64,000 bases of DNA from Paracoccus lichenicola (GTDB lineage: Bacteria > Pseudomonadota > Alphaproteobacteria > Rhodobacterales > Rhodobacteraceae), in assembly GCF_009708075.1 (NCBI RefSeq), contig NZ_WMBT01000005.1, positions 62,001 to 126,000 on the forward strand. Reading direction: 5' to 3'. The stretch's first letter is position 1. Every line of letters starts with the position of its first letter. Below, piece by piece: positions 7,998-17,583 of this stretch. The notes under the pieces are model-generated. The model ran no database searches. It saw only the letters and a program-made list of their open reading frames with translations, and was not told the origin of the DNA. The translations under genes were made by a program, and so were the position numbers.

Positions 7998-10639
7998 GCG
8001 GTGTCCTTGCTCAGGGCTTTGAGTTCATAGATCAGATCCAGCGCCTCGCGCGGGGTCAGGGCGTCGGGGTGGATGTCCTTCATGCGCGCGTCCAGCGGCG
8101 ACGGCTTGGCCTTCGGCGCGGCAGGCGCAGGCGGCACCGCGCGGAACAGCGGCAGGTCGTCGATCAGCGCGGCGGGGCGGGCCGCGCCTTCGCGTTCGCC
8201 CGATTCCAGCGCGTCCAGCACGGCGCGGGCGCGTTCGACCACGGACGCGGGCAACCCGGCCAGCCGCGCGACCTGCACGCCATAGCTGCGGTCGGCGGCG
8301 CCCTTGCGCACCTCGTGCAGGAAGATCACCTCGCCGTCCCATTCGCGCACCGCGACGGTGGCGTTTTCCACGCCGTCCAGCTTGGCCGACAGGGCCGTCA
8401 TTTCATGATAATGGGTGGCGAACAGCGCGCGGCAGCGGTTGGTAGCGTGCAGATGCTCCATCACCGCCCAGGCAATGGAGAGGCCGTCCCAGGTGGCGGT
8501 GCCGCGCCCGATCTCGTCCAGGATCACCAGGGCGCGGTCGTCGGCCTGGTTCAGGATCGCGGCGGTTTCGACCATTTCCACCATGAAGGTGGACCGGCCC
8601 CGCGCCAGGTCGTCGGCGGCGCCCACGCGGGAGAAAAGCTGGCTGACCAGGCCGATATGGGCGCGGCGGGCAGGCACGAAGGCCCCCGCCTGGGCCAGCA
8701 CCGCGATCAGCGCGTTCTGGCGCAGGAAGGTCGATTTGCCCGCCATGTTCGGGCCGGTCAGCAGCCAGATCGCGGGGGTGCCGCCTTCGGTCAGCGCGCA
8801 GTCGTTGGCGACAAAGTTTTCCGCCTTGCGCCGCAGCGCGCGTTCGACCACCGGATGGCGGCCCCCCTCGATGACAAAAGCACGGCTGTCATCGACCAGG
8901 GGGCGCGTCCAACCCTCGCCCGCCGCGATGTCGGCGAAACCTGTGGCCAGGTCGATCTCGGCCAGGGCGCGGGCGGCCTGGCCGATGGGCGCGGCCCGGT
9001 CCAGCACGGCCAGACGCAGTCGGTCGAAAATGCCGCGCTCGATCTCCAACGCGCGGTCGCGGGCGTTGAGGATGCGCGTCTCAAGCTCTGACAGTTCCAC
9101 CGTGGTGAAGCGGATCTGGTTGGCGGTGGTCTGGCGATGGATGAAGGTCGCGTTCAGCGGCGGGGCCATCATGCGTTCGGCATGGGTGGCCGTCGTCTCG
9201 ATGAAGTAGCCCAGCACGTTGTTGTGCTTGATTTTCAGGCCTTGGACGCCGGCCAGCGCGGCGTAATCCGCCTGCATCCCGGCGATCACGCCCCGGCCTT
9301 CGTCGCGCAAGCGGCGGGTCTGGTCCAGATCCTCGTCATAACCGGCAGCCACGAAACCACCGTCTCGCGCCAGCAGCGGGGGTTCGGCCACCAGCGCGTC
9401 GTCCAGCAGGCGGATCAGGGCGTCGTGCCCGGTCAGGTCGCGCGCAGCCTCACGCAGCACCGGCGCGGCATCCTCCGGCAACCGCGCCGCGATGGCCGCG
9501 CCCTGCGCCAGCCCCGCCCGGATTGCCGCCAGATCGCGCGGCCCGCCCCGGTCCAGCGCCAGCCGCGACAGCGCTCGGTCCATGTCGGGCACGCGGGCCA
9601 GCGCGCTGCGCAGGTCGGCCATCAGGCGCGGGTCATCGACCAGCATCGCCACCGCGTCCTGCCGCGCATGGATCAGCGCCAGATCGCGGGAGGGCGCGCT
9701 GATGCGGCGTTCCAGCAGCCGCGCGCCCGCAGCCGTCACCGTGCGGTCGATGGCCGCCAGCAGCGACCCCTCGCGCCCGCCCGACAGCGCCTGCGTCAGC
9801 TCCAGGTTGCGCCGGGTGGCCGCGTCGATCCCCATCGCTCCGCCCGCGCGTTCGCGCACCGGCGGGCGCAGCAGGGGCAGTTTTCCCCGCTGCGTCAGGT
9901 CCAGGTAATCGACAATGGCCCCCATCGCCGCCAGTTCGGCGCGGGTGAACGTGCCGAACCCGTCCAGCGTGTCCACGCCGTAAAGCGCGCAAAGCCGCCG
10001 CGCCCCCGCCGCGCTGTCGAAGGCGGATGCGTGCAGGTCGGTCAGCGCCGCCCCGGCCTCCTCGACCAGGTCGCGCAGATCGTGGCCCGCCGCCAGAACC
10101 TCTCGCGGGGCCAGGCGCGCCAGTTCCGGGGACAGCCGCGCCAGGGCACAGTCCATCACCTGGAAAGCGCCGGTGGAGATGTCCACCCAAGCCAGCGCGC
10201 ACTCCTCGCGCACCTGCGCAAAGGCCGCCAGATAGTTGTGCCGCCGGGCTTCCAGCAGCGATTCCTCGGTCAGGGTGCCGGGCGTCACCAGCCGCACCAC
10301 GTCGCGGGCCACCACCGACTTGGACCCGCGCTTCCTGGCCTCGGCCGGATCCTCCATCTGCTCGGCGATGGCCACGCGGAACCCCTTGCGGATCAGCGTC
10401 AGCAGATAGGATTCGGCGGAATGGACCGGCACGCCGCACATCGGGATCGGCTGGCCTTCATGCGTGCCGCGTTTCGTCAGCGCGATGTCCAGCGCGGCGG
10501 CGGCGGCGACCGCGTCGTCAAAGAACATCTCGTAGAAATCGCCCATCCGATAGAACAGCAGCGCGCCGGGATTGGCGTCCCGGATCGCCAGGTATTGCGC
10601 CATCATCGGGGTGGGCTGATCGGTCATGTCCTTCGTCAT
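7994..10639 (-). CDS. mutS: DNA mismatch repair protein MutS
   Basis: Recognises base mismatches and small loops and, with MutL, starts mismatch repair. The 881-residue protein has the N-terminal mismatch-binding domain with the Phe-X-Glu wedge ([11 protein letters not shown], near residue 38), connector, core and clamp domains, and the C-terminal ATPase with Walker [11 protein letters not shown] near residue 631 and Walker [11 protein letters not shown]. Two starts are plausible, MTKDMTD or the internal MTDQ five codons later. The gene is divergent from the thiamine transport operon and shares its 5' region with the TPP riboswitch promoter. Confidence 0.97.
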   Translation of the reverse strand: MTKDMTDQPTPMMAQYLAIRDANPGALLFYRMGDFYEMFFDDAVAAAAALDIALTKRGTHEGQPIPMCGVPVHSAESYLLTLIRKGFRVAIAEQMEDPAEARKRGSKSVVARDVVRLVTPGTLTEESLLEARRHNYLAAFAQVREECALAWVDISTGAFQVMDCALARLSPELARLAPREVLAAGHDLRDLVEEAGAALTDLHASAFDSAAGARRLCALYGVDTLDGFGTFTRAELAAMGAIVDYLDLTQRGKLPLLRPPVRERAGGAMGIDAATRRNLELTQALSGGREGSLLAAIDRTVTAAGARLLERRISAPSRDLALIHARQDAVAMLVDDPRLMADLRSALARVPDMDRALSRLALDRGGPRDLAAIRAGLAQGAAIAARLPEDAAPVLREAARDLTGHDALIRLLDDALVAEPPLLARDGGFVAAGYDEDLDQTRRLRDEGRGVIAGMQADYAALAGVQGLKIKHNNVLGYFIETTATHAERMMAPPLNATFIHRQTTANQIRFTTVELSELETRILNARDRALEIERGIFDRLRLAVLDRAAPIGQAARALAEIDLATGFADIAAGEGWTRPLVDDSRAFVIEGGRHPVVERALRRKAENFVANDCALTEGGTPAIWLLTGPNMAGKSTFLRQNALIAVLAQAGAFVPARRAHIGLVSQLFSRVGAADDLARGRSTFMVEMVETAAILNQADDRALVILDEIGRGTATWDGLSIAWAVMEHLHATNRCRALFATHYHEMTALSAKLDGVENATVAVREWDGEVIFLHEVRKGAADRSYGVQVARLAGLPASVVERARAVLDALESGEREGAARPAALIDDLPLFRAVPPAPAAPKAKPSPLDARMKDIHPDALTPREALDLIYELKALSKDTA

Positions 10640-10657
10640 GGCGGCGTTTCTAGCCGC

Positions 10658-10685
10658 TTGCGCGCGCCTGCGAAATCCCTACATT
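10658..10685 (+). promoter_or_regulatory. Candidate sigma-70 promoter of thiBPQ
   Basis: A TTGCGC -35-like box (10658-10663) and a TACATT -10-like box (10680-10685) are separated by 16 bp. The predicted transcript would begin near 10692, just at the base of the TPP riboswitch, which supports the call. The -35 box lies within 20 bp of the divergent mutS start. Confidence 0.45.
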
Positions 10686-10690
10686 CGACC

Positions 10691-10772
10691 CCACCTCGGG
10701 GGGCCATGTGGCTGAGACGCGAAAGCGGACCCGTTGAACCTGATCCGGCTAACACCGGCGGAGGGAAGGTGA
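10691..10772 (+). promoter_or_regulatory. TPP riboswitch (THI element)
   Basis: Thiamine pyrophosphate-sensing leader of thiBPQ. The conserved elements are in order: the CTGAGA core (10712-10717), then ACCCGTTGAACCTGATC in the second half, the AACACCGGCG variable helix and the closing GGAGGGAAGG. P1 forms between the CCTCGG-rich start and the GGGAAGG end. High TPP is expected to shut expression of the importer. The family match is very clear; the switching mechanism is discussed under the adjoining hairpin. Confidence 0.95.
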
Positions 10773-10814
10773 CGCTGTCCTTTCTTTCGTGACCCTTATC
10801 GAAAGGAGACAGCG
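10773..10814 (+). promoter_or_regulatory. Shine-Dalgarno-sequestering hairpin (riboswitch expression platform)
   Basis: CGCTGTC (10773-10779) pairs with GACAGCG (10808-10814), and CTTTCG (10784-10789) pairs with CGAAAG (10800-10805). The AAGGAG ribosome binding site (10803-10808) is therefore trapped in the stem directly before the thiB ATG at 10815. There is no U-run, so control of translation initiation rather than termination is inferred. Confidence 0.65.
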
Positions 10815-11795
10815 ATGAAGTATCCCCTGATCCTGGCCCTGCTGGCCGCGACCCCTGTGATGGCGCAGGACAAGCCCGTCCTGACCGTCTACGCGGGCGA
10901 ATCCATCACCAGCGAATGGGGTCCGGGTCCCAAGATCGAGGAAGGATTCGAGGCCTTCTGCGCCTGCGACCTGCGCTTCGTCACCGGCGACGAGCTGTCG
11001 CGCATCCTGATGGAGGGCGAAAAGACCGAAGCCGACATCGTCTTCGGCCTGAACACCGACGTGACCGCCCGCGCCCGCGCGTCCGGCCTGTTCGCGCCGC
11101 ACGGGCAGGACACGACCGGGTTGTCGCTGCCGATCGCATGGACGGACGACATTTTCCTGCCCTACAACTGGGGCGAGACGGCCTTTGTCTATGACGAAAC
11201 CCGCCTGGAAAACCCGCCGAAAAGCTTTGCCGAACTGTTGGACGCGCCCGACGACCTGAAGATCGTGATCCAGGATTCGCGGTCTTCGGTCAGCGGCCTG
11301 GCGCTGCTGCTGTGGGTGAAATCAGTCTATGGCGACGACGCGCCCGAGGCTTGGGCCAAGCTCGCCCCCAAGGTGCTGACCGTGACGAAGGGCTGGTCCG
11401 AATCCTACGGCATGTTCACCGAAGGCGAGGCCGACATGGTGCTCTCCTACACCACCTCGCCCGCCTATCACGTCTCGGCCGAGGATGACCCGACCAAGAA
11501 GGCCGCGATCTTTCCCGAAGGCCATTACTTCATGGCCGAGGTCGCGGCCCAGGTCCGCACCACCGACCAGCCGGAGCTGGCCCAGAAGTTCATGGACTGG
11601 ATCCTGACGCCCGAGTTCCAAACGACCATCCCCCTGGCCAACTGGTCCCTGCCCGCCAAGCTGCCGCAAGACGAATGGCCGCAGGTCATGCGCGAGTTGC
11701 CGCGCCCCGAAAAGACCCTGTTCTATTCCGAGGACGAAGCCGAGGCGCTGCGCCAACCCGCGCTTGACGAATGGCTGCGGGCATTCTCGGGCTGA
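10815..11795 (+). CDS. thiB: Thiamine ABC transporter substrate-binding protein
   Basis: Periplasmic receptor for thiamine, thiamine monophosphate and TPP. The 326-residue precursor has a short Sec signal peptide cut after VMAQ (residues 15-18) and the family-1 binding-protein fold beginning LTVYAGESITSEWGPGP, which is typical of ThiB. The C-terminal half contains the WILTPEFQ and NWSLPAK segments seen in ThiB proteins. It is first in the operon behind the TPP riboswitch and overlaps thiP by 25 bp. Confidence 0.93.
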   Translation: MKYPLILALLAATPVMAQDKPVLTVYAGESITSEWGPGPKIEEGFEAFCACDLRFVTGDELSRILMEGEKTEADIVFGLNTDVTARARASGLFAPHGQDTTGLSLPIAWTDDIFLPYNWGETAFVYDETRLENPPKSFAELLDAPDDLKIVIQDSRSSVSGLALLLWVKSVYGDDAPEAWAKLAPKVLTVTKGWSESYGMFTEGEADMVLSYTTSPAYHVSAEDDPTKKAAIFPEGHYFMAEVAAQVRTTDQPELAQKFMDWILTPEFQTTIPLANWSLPAKLPQDEWPQVMRELPRPEKTLFYSEDEAEALRQPALDEWLRAFSG

Positions 11796-13318
11796 CGCGG
11801 GCCGAGGCGGGGGGCGCGGCTGCCGCCACCGGCCTTGCGGTCCTGATCGGGGGCACGCTGGCCGCCGTGGCGTGGCAGGCGCAGGGTCTGGCGGGGCTTG
11901 GCCCGTGGGACTGGCGGGCGGTCCGGTTCACGCTGTGGCAGGCGGCGGTGTCGGCCACACTGTCGGCGATGCTGGCGGTTCCCGTGGCCCGCGCCCTGGC
12001 ACGGCGGCGCTTTGTCGGGCGCTCGGCGCTGGTGACACTGCTGGGCGCGCCCTTCATCCTGCCGGTGATCGTGGCGATCATGGGGCTGGTTGCGGTGTTT
12101 GGCCGCAATGGCGCGGTGAATGACGCAGCCCGCGCCCTGGGCCTGCCCGAGATCTCGATCTATGGCTGGCAGGGGGTGATCCTGGCGCATGTGTTCTTCA
12201 ACCTGCCCTTGTCGGTGCGGCTGATTCTGCAAGGCTGGCAGGCGATCCCCGCCGAACGCTTCCGCCTGGCCGCATCCTTGGGCTTTGGCCCCCGCGACGT
12301 GGCGCGCCACCTGGAACGGCCCATGCTGCGGGCGGTGTTGCCGGGCGTGTGGCTCGCGGTGTTCCTGGTTTGCCTGACCAGCTTCACCGTGGCCCTGGCG
12401 CTTGGCGGCGGGCCGCGCGCGACCACGGTGGAACTGGCGATCTACCAGGCCTTCCGCTTCGACTTCGACCTGGGCCGGGCGGCGAGCCTGGGGCTGATCC
12501 AGATCGCGATCTGCGTTGCGGCGATGGCGCTGGCCCGCTGGATCGCGATCCCGGCAGCGTTCGGCGCGGGACTGGACGCGGACCACAGGCCTACCGCGCC
12601 AGGGGGGTGGCGCCGGGTCAGCGATGCGCTTGTGATCACAGGCGCCGCCGGGTTCCTCCTCTGGCCGATGGCCGCCGTCACCCTGCGCGGGCTGCCGCGA
12701 ATCCCCGCCCTGCCGCCCGAGGTCTGGGAGGCGGCAGCGCGGTCCGTGGCGATGGCGCTGATCTCGGCCACGCTGGCCTTGGTGCTGTCGCTGACCCTGG
12801 CCCTCTCGCTGGCGCGGGGGCGGATGCGGTGGGTGGAAACGGCGGGGATGCTGCCGCTGATCGCCTCGCCGCTGGTGCTGGGGACGGGGCTGTTCATCAT
12901 CCTGCGCCCTTGGGTCGGGCCGCAGGCGCTGGCCCTGCCGGTGACGGTGGCGATCAATGCGGTGATGGCCCTGCCCTTCGGGTTGCGCGCGCTGATCCCG
13001 GCGGCGCGGACGCTGCACGGCGATTACGGGCGGCTGGCCGATTCGCTGGACCTGCGGGGCTTCGCGCGGCTGCGGCTCTTGACCCTGCCGCGCCTGGCCC
13101 GGCCCTTGGGCTTTGCGGGCGGGCTGGCGGCGGCGCTGGCCATGGGGGATCTGGGCGTGATCACCTTGTTCGGAGGCGACCGGCCGACGCTGCCCTTGCA
13201 GCTGTATCAGTTGATGAATTCCTATCGCATGGACGAGGCCGCGGGTTGCGCGGTGCTGCTGATGGCGATCAGCTTCGGCCTGTTCTGGGCCTTCGACAAG
13301 GGGGGCCGCCTTGCTTGA
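11771..13318 (+). CDS. thiP: Thiamine ABC transporter permease
   Basis: Membrane channel of the thiamine importer. The 515-residue protein is a fused double permease: two BPD-transport domains, each of about six membrane helices, with EAA loops near FRLAASLGFGPRDVARHLE (key part ASLGFGPRD) and YGRLADSLDLRGFAR. This duplicated layout is that of ThiP. It starts inside the end of thiB and overlaps the TTG start of thiQ by 8 bp, which suggests coupled translation of the operon. Confidence 0.92.
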   Translation: MAAGILGLTRAEAGGAAAATGLAVLIGGTLAAVAWQAQGLAGLGPWDWRAVRFTLWQAAVSATLSAMLAVPVARALARRRFVGRSALVTLLGAPFILPVIVAIMGLVAVFGRNGAVNDAARALGLPEISIYGWQGVILAHVFFNLPLSVRLILQGWQAIPAERFRLAASLGFGPRDVARHLERPMLRAVLPGVWLAVFLVCLTSFTVALALGGGPRATTVELAIYQAFRFDFDLGRAASLGLIQIAICVAAMALARWIAIPAAFGAGLDADHRPTAPGGWRRVSDALVITGAAGFLLWPMAAVTLRGLPRIPALPPEVWEAAARSVAMALISATLALVLSLTLALSLARGRMRWVETAGMLPLIASPLVLGTGLFIILRPWVGPQALALPVTVAINAVMALPFGLRALIPAARTLHGDYGRLADSLDLRGFARLRLLTLPRLARPLGFAGGLAAALAMGDLGVITLFGGDRPTLPLQLYQLMNSYRMDEAAGCAVLLMAISFGLFWAFDKGGRLA

Positions 13319-14003
13319 GTTCGACGCCGTCCGCGTCACGCGCGGCCCCTTCACCCTGTCCGCCGACCTGAGCGTGCCCAAGGGCGCGCGGGTAGCGGTG
13401 ATCGGCCCGTCGGGGTCGGGAAAATCCACGCTGCTGTCGCTGGCGGGCGGGTTCCTGGCGCCAGACCGGGGGCGGATCCGGGTGGAGGGGCGCGACATCA
13501 CCGTTCTGCCGCCGGGGCAGCGCCCGGTGTCGATGCTGTTCCAGGACCAGAACCTGTTTCCGCACCTGACGGTGGCGCAGAACGTGGGCCTTGGCCTGCG
13601 CCCCGACGGGCGCTTGTCCGATCCGCAGCGCGCCCGCGTGGCGCAGGTTCTGGACGAGGTGGGGCTGGAAGGGATGGAGGACCGCCGCCCCGCGAACCTT
13701 TCGGGCGGACAGCAGGGCCGCGTGGCGCTGGCGCGCGTCCTGCTGCGCGCCCGGCCCCTGCTGCTGCTGGACGAGGCCTTCGCGGCGCTTGGCCCCGCGC
13801 TCAAGGCCGAGATGCTGGCCCTGCTGGGCCGCATTGCGGACCAGACCGGGGCCACGGTGCTGATGGTCACCCATGACCCGGATGATGCCCGCAGCTTCGC
13901 GCCGCAGACGATCCTGGTCGAGGGCGGCGTGGCCCATCCCCCGGTGCCCACGGGGCCGCTGCTGGACGACCCGCCGCCGGGATTGCGGGCTTATCTGGGG
14001 TGA
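13311..14003 (+). CDS. thiQ: Thiamine ABC transporter ATP-binding protein
   Basis: ATPase subunit for thiamine import. The 230-residue protein starts at a TTG codon that overlaps the thiP stop; no ATG gives the full N-terminal strand. It carries Walker A GPSGSGKST (32-40), signature LSGGQQGR, Walker B LLLLDEAFAAL and H-loop VTHDPDDA. The residue after the D-loop is unusual: the common LDP is replaced by LGP, which ThiQ proteins sometimes show. The gene is followed by a dispersed structured repeat and then convergent truB. Confidence 0.92.
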   Translation: MLEFDAVRVTRGPFTLSADLSVPKGARVAVIGPSGSGKSTLLSLAGGFLAPDRGRIRVEGRDITVLPPGQRPVSMLFQDQNLFPHLTVAQNVGLGLRPDGRLSDPQRARVAQVLDEVGLEGMEDRRPANLSGGQQGRVALARVLLRARPLLLLDEAFAALGPALKAEMLALLGRIADQTGATVLMVTHDPDDARSFAPQTILVEGGVAHPPVPTGPLLDDPPPGLRAYLG

Positions 14004-14013
14004 TCCCGACGGC

Positions 14014-14229
14014 TGCCGGGCGGGAAAAGGAAACGTATACGTTTCCCCCGTCCGCGATGTGACGGTGCAATCGGAAACGGTGCAACCACATGACCACGAG
14101 AGGCCGGCGCCCGACCCGAGGGGGGCGTGAAGCGCCCGCCTGGGGGCGGGGCGGGCGCTGGCCGGGCCTTTGAGGCCCGGCGGTTCAGGTGGATAGGTCA
14201 CGAGGTGGCAAAGGCGATGGCCTTTGCCA
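14014..14229 (+). repeat. Dispersed multi-stem repeat, copy 1
   Basis: About 215 bp between the convergent ends of thiQ and truB, matching a second copy at 17274-17487. It folds into successive stems on the plus strand: an 18-bp palindrome (14029-14046, arms GGAAACGTA and TACGTTTCC), a GC-rich stem (14131-14140 with 14150-14159), CCGGGCC-TTTGA-GGCCCGG (14162-14180) and GGCAAAGGC with GCCTTTGCC (14207-14228). Two stems differ from copy 2 only by paired changes. No protein is supported here. Confidence 0.85.
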
Positions 14230-14236
14230 GTCGGCA

Positions 14237-15130
14237 TCACAGGTTGAACACCCGCTCCGGCTGCACCAACCCGCCCTGGTACCGCCCGATGCAGACCGGT
14301 CCCTTGGCGTCCGACACCCAGACCAGATCGCCCCACTCCGCCGCGCCCGTCACTTGCCCCGGATTGCCGTTGCGGATGCGCACCGCGCCCTCGGGCGTGG
14401 CGCGCAGCATGGGCAGGTCGGCCAGCGCGACCTCCAGCGGCAAAAGCCGCGCGTCCAGCCAGTCCTGCGCCTCGCGGTCGATCCTGTCGAAGGGCACCGC
14501 GTCCTCGGCGTCAAAAGGCCCCGACCAGGTGCGTCGCAGATGGGCGACATGGCCCAGGCAGCCCAGGGCACGCCCCAGGTCGCGGGCGATGGAGCGGACA
14601 TAGCCGCCCTTGCCGCAGACCATCTCCAGCCGCGCGGTGTCGCGATCGCAATCCAGCAGGGTCAGGCTTTCCACCCACAGGGGGCGGGCGGCGAGATCCA
14701 GTTCCTCGCCCTCGCGCGCCAGGTCATAGGCGCGCTCGCCATCCACCTTGACGGCGGAAAAGGCCGGGGGAACCTGCATGATGTCGCCGGTGAAGGCGGG
14801 CAATGCGGCCTGAATGGCGGCGCGGTCGGGGCGAGCGTCCGACCGGCGCAGCACCTCGCCCGAGGCATCGTCGGTCGCCGTCTCGGCCCCCCAGTTGACC
14901 GTGAAGTCATAGCATTTCAGCGCGTCGGTCACGGTGGCGACGGTCTTGGTCGCCTCGCCCAAGGCCACGGCCAGGACGCCCGTCGCGTTGGGGTCCAGCG
15001 TGCCCGCATGGCCCGCCTTTTTCGCGTCCAGCGCCCAGCGGACCTTGGCCACGACGGCCGTCGAGCCGACGCCCGCGGGCTTGTCCACGATCAGCCAGCC
15101 ATTGATGTCGCGGCCCTTCTTGCGTGCCAT
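14237..15130 (-). CDS. truB: tRNA pseudouridine(55) synthase TruB
   Basis: Makes the universal pseudouridine 55 in the T loop of tRNAs. The 297-residue protein begins [20 protein letters not shown] and has the catalytic Asp47 in [13 protein letters not shown], followed by the conserved Tyr/Lys region [20 protein letters not shown] (key part PPAFSAVK) and [15 protein letters not shown]. It is the last gene of the minus-strand set rbfA, glycosidase-like gene, truB; rbfA-truB linkage is common in bacteria. It converges on thiQ, with a structured repeat in the gap. Confidence 0.96.
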   Translation of the reverse strand: MARKKGRDINGWLIVDKPAGVGSTAVVAKVRWALDAKKAGHAGTLDPNATGVLAVALGEATKTVATVTDALKCYDFTVNWGAETATDDASGEVLRRSDARPDRAAIQAALPAFTGDIMQVPPAFSAVKVDGERAYDLAREGEELDLAARPLWVESLTLLDCDRDTARLEMVCGKGGYVRSIARDLGRALGCLGHVAHLRRTWSGPFDAEDAVPFDRIDREAQDWLDARLLPLEVALADLPMLRATPEGAVRIRNGNPGQVTGAAEWGDLVWVSDAKGPVCIGRYQGGLVQPERVFNL

Positions 15131-15166
15131 GTCGAACCCTCGCCTTGCAAAGGCGGCGGCATAGCG

Positions 15167-15928
15167 TCAACCGGCGCCGTCCACCAGCCCGATGATCGGT
15201 CCCAAGGATCGCCCGAAATCCGCCCGGTTCACCCCCGGCGCGTAAAGCCTGCTGATGGAGCCGTCGAAATAAAGGGCGTCGCGCACCCCAAGCCCGTCGC
15301 GGAACAGCCGCCCGAACTCGTGGAAGGTCACCGCGCGGTCGGAAATCGCGAACCACGCCGTCTGCCCGTCGGGCGAGACGCCGACGCCGTTCCGCACGTA
15401 CCGGCTGTCCGAATCGACCAGGAAGCGCGGGTGCAGGTCGCCGTCGATCACCAGCATCGGCCCGGATTGCGTGGCCAGGCGGCAAGGGGGACGGGCATCC
15501 GCAAAGGCGCGGCTTTCGATCACCTGGAAGGGACGCGCGCCACCGGTGCAGAAAACCCCGTTGGGCAACATCCCGAAGTTGTCGCGGCTGGCCCCCGTGA
15601 CGATGGGCTGCAGTTCCACCCCGTCGATCACCAGCAGGCCCACGGGGCGATAGTCGGCGTGATACATGCCCGCGTTCATCGCGAAGGCCAGGCTTTCGCC
15701 CTGCGCCAGCGTGGCGCGGACATTGGCGAAGTTGCGCAGGGGCTGGCCGTCCGGCCCGTCCTGCCACAAGCGCAGCGCGGGTTCCTGCGCGGCAGTGACC
15801 TCGCACACCACATAGCCCTGCCCGTCATGGCTCATGCGCCCGCAGCCGTCCGCCGCCACCGGGATCGCCCAGGCCAGCAGCATCCCCAGGGCCACGCCCA
15901 AGGAGCGCCAGTCAATTGGCATCGTCAC
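15167..15928 (-). CDS. Exported phosphodiester glycosidase family protein (DUF2233/NAGPA-like)
   Basis: Member of the NAGPA/YigE-type family, whose characterised members cleave N-acetylglucosamine or related sugar phosphodiesters. The 253-residue precursor has a signal sequence (residues ~1-27, ending IPVAADG) and the family core [21 protein letters not shown] (key part MNAGMY), [10 protein letters not shown] and [12 protein letters not shown]. The GTG at 15928 or the ATG at 15922 can start it; both lie inside the end of rbfA. It is sandwiched between rbfA and truB, probably by co-transcription rather than shared function. The true substrate is unknown. Confidence 0.8.
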   Translation of the reverse strand: MTMPIDWRSLGVALGMLLAWAIPVAADGCGRMSHDGQGYVVCEVTAAQEPALRLWQDGPDGQPLRNFANVRATLAQGESLAFAMNAGMYHADYRPVGLLVIDGVELQPIVTGASRDNFGMLPNGVFCTGGARPFQVIESRAFADARPPCRLATQSGPMLVIDGDLHPRFLVDSDSRYVRNGVGVSPDGQTAWFAISDRAVTFHEFGRLFRDGLGVRDALYFDGSISRLYAPGVNRADFGRSLGPIIGLVDGAG

Positions 15929-16331
15929 CCTCGTCCGCGCCTTCCACGTCGCGGCGGACGCGCTCGTCGGCGAACAGGCGGCGGGTGTCGTCCATGCGGT
16001 CGAAGGTCTCGTCCTGCTGGAACCGCAATTGCGGCGCGTATTTCAGCGTCATGGCCTTGGCGACCAGATGCCGCAATTCGGGCGTGTTGCGGCGCAGCGC
16101 GGCCAAGGCTTCCTCGGCCCCATGGCCGCCTAGGGGCAGGACATAGGCCGTGGCGACCTTGAGGTCGGTGGACATCCGAACCTCGCCCACGGTGATGGAA
16201 TGGCGGTTCAGGTCCGGGTCGTGGACATCGGCGCGCGCCAGCACGTCGGACAGGGTGCGGCGGATCAGCTCGCCCACGCGGAGCTGGCGCTGCGAGGGGC
16301 CGGAGCCATGGGAATAACGGTTCTGTGCCAT
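15912..16331 (-). CDS. rbfA: 30S ribosome-binding factor RbfA
   Basis: Binds the 30S subunit late in assembly and helps mature 16S rRNA at the 5' end. The 139-residue protein has the single KH-like fold with the conserved [17 protein letters not shown] start, the [20 protein letters not shown] strand-helix (key part VRMSTDLK) and [12 protein letters not shown]. The ATG at 16331 gives the expected length; the frame remains open upstream into dapB antisense but is not coding there. It is divergent from dapB and overlaps the next gene by 17 bp. Confidence 0.95.
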   Translation of the reverse strand: MAQNRYSHGSGPSQRQLRVGELIRRTLSDVLARADVHDPDLNRHSITVGEVRMSTDLKVATAYVLPLGGHGAEEALAALRRNTPELRHLVAKAMTLKYAPQLRFQQDETFDRMDDTRRLFADERVRRDVEGADEGDDAN

Positions 16332-16401
16332 GCGTCCCGATGTAGGGGGTCGCGGGCCGCGCCGCAACGGGATATGACGCGGGCAAAGAGTGGAGGCCCG
16401 C

Positions 16402-17238
16402 ATGAGCGACTTGCAGAACACCGACGCGCCCGCCCTGCCGGGGATCGTCGTCACCGGCGCCTCGGGGCGGATGGGGCGGATGCTGGTGCGGCTGATCGCG
16501 GAGAACCCCGCCGTGCGGCTGGCGGGTGCGCTGGAGCGGCAGGGCCATGCGTGGATCGGCCGCGACGTGGGCGAGGCGATGGGCGGGGCGCCCCTGGGCG
16601 TGACGGTCAGCGACGACGCGGTGGCGGCCATCGCGCAGGCGCAGGCGGTGATCGACTTCACCGCGCCCGCCGCGACCGTAGGTTTCGCCGAACTGACCGC
16701 GCAGGCCCGTGCCGTGCACGTGATCGGCACCACGGGGCTGGAGGCGGCGCATCTGGACCGCCTCAAGGCCGCCGCCCGCCATGCGCCCATCATCCGCGCG
16801 GGGAACATGAGCCTGGGGGTGAACCTGCTGGTGGGCCTGACGCGCAAGGTCGCCGCTGCCCTGGGGACCGATTGGGACATCGAGGTGGTCGAGGCCCATC
16901 ACCGCATGAAGGTCGATGCGCCGTCCGGGACCGCGCTGATGCTGGGCGAGGCCGCCGCCGAAGGGCGGGGTCGGACCCTGGCCGAAGTGCGCACGCCCGC
17001 CCGCGAGGGGATCACCGGCGCGCGGGTGCCGGGGTCCATCGGCTTTGCCGCCATCCGCGGCGGCGACGTGGTGGGCGAGCATGACGTGATCTTCGCGGGC
17101 GCCGGCGAACGGATCGTGCTGCGCCACCTGGCGACGGACCGCGCGATCTTCGCGCGCGGCGCCATCCGCGCGGCGATCTGGGGCCAGGACAAGGGGCCGG
17201 GGGAATACGACATGCAGGATGTGCTGGGGTTGAATTGA
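16402..17238 (+). CDS. dapB: 4-hydroxy-tetrahydrodipicolinate reductase
   Basis: Reduces hydroxy-tetrahydrodipicolinate with NAD(P)H in the lysine and diaminopimelate pathway. The 278-residue protein shows the dinucleotide-binding GASGRMGR (19-26), IGTTG near 108-112, and the catalytic [15 protein letters not shown] with His166/His167 and Lys170. The ATG at 16402 is preferred over the GTG at 16390 because the GGAGG at 16391-16395 is then correctly placed as its ribosome binding site. It is transcribed alone, divergent from rbfA. Confidence 0.96.
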   Translation: MSDLQNTDAPALPGIVVTGASGRMGRMLVRLIAENPAVRLAGALERQGHAWIGRDVGEAMGGAPLGVTVSDDAVAAIAQAQAVIDFTAPAATVGFAELTAQARAVHVIGTTGLEAAHLDRLKAAARHAPIIRAGNMSLGVNLLVGLTRKVAAALGTDWDIEVVEAHHRMKVDAPSGTALMLGEAAAEGRGRTLAEVRTPAREGITGARVPGSIGFAAIRGGDVVGEHDVIFAGAGERIVLRHLATDRAIFARGAIRAAIWGQDKGPGEYDMQDVLGLN

Positions 17239-17273
17239 GGGCGTGATGGTGGGGTGAAACCCCACCCTACGCT

Positions 17274-17487
17274 TGCCGGGCGGGATCAGGAAATGCACTG
17301 CATTTCCCCCGCACGCAATTCGACAGTGCAACCAAAGACGGCGCAATCCCACGACCACGAGAGGCCAGCGCCCGACCCGGTGGGCGTGAAGCGCCCGCCA
17401 GGGGCGGGGCGGGCGCTGGCCGGGCCTTTGAGGCCCGGCGGTGCAGGTGGATAGGGCATCGGGTGGCGAAGGCGATGGCCTTCGCCA
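17274..17487 (+). repeat. Dispersed multi-stem repeat, copy 2
   Basis: Second copy of the element at 14014-14229. Its stems are GGAAATGCA-C-TGCATTTCC (17289-17307), an outer 12-bp pair GGCCAGCGCCCG with CGGGCGCTGGCC, the inner stem 17390-17399 with 17408-17417, CCGGGCC-TTTGA-GGCCCGG, and GGCGAAGGC with GCCTTCGCC (17465-17486). Compared with copy 1 the first and last stems carry compensatory pair changes. REP-like units flank it on both sides. Confidence 0.85.
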
Positions 17488-17525
17488 AGGATGCCTTGGT
17501 CGGCCTATAGAGGATGTGGTGATGA

Positions 17526-17583
17526 GTGGTGGGGTGGAACCCCACCCTACAAGGCACCGTAGGGTGGGGTTCCACCCCACCAC
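17526..17583. repeat. REP-like perfect inverted repeat
   Basis: Two exact 25-bp arms (17526-17550 and 17559-17583) face each other across AAGGCACC. Each arm also contains its own hairpin GGTGGGGT-GGA-ACCCCACC. A third, slightly different unit in the same orientation as the first arm is at 17248-17270 (GGTGGGGT-GAA-ACCCCACC). This matches the architecture of REP pairs found between convergent genes; it may act as a bidirectional terminator. Confidence 0.8.

Noticed and set aside
14127..14236. Small reading frames inside the structured repeat copies
   Set aside because: The two copies differ by indels that change frame, while stems are preserved by paired changes, so selection is on structure and not on protein.
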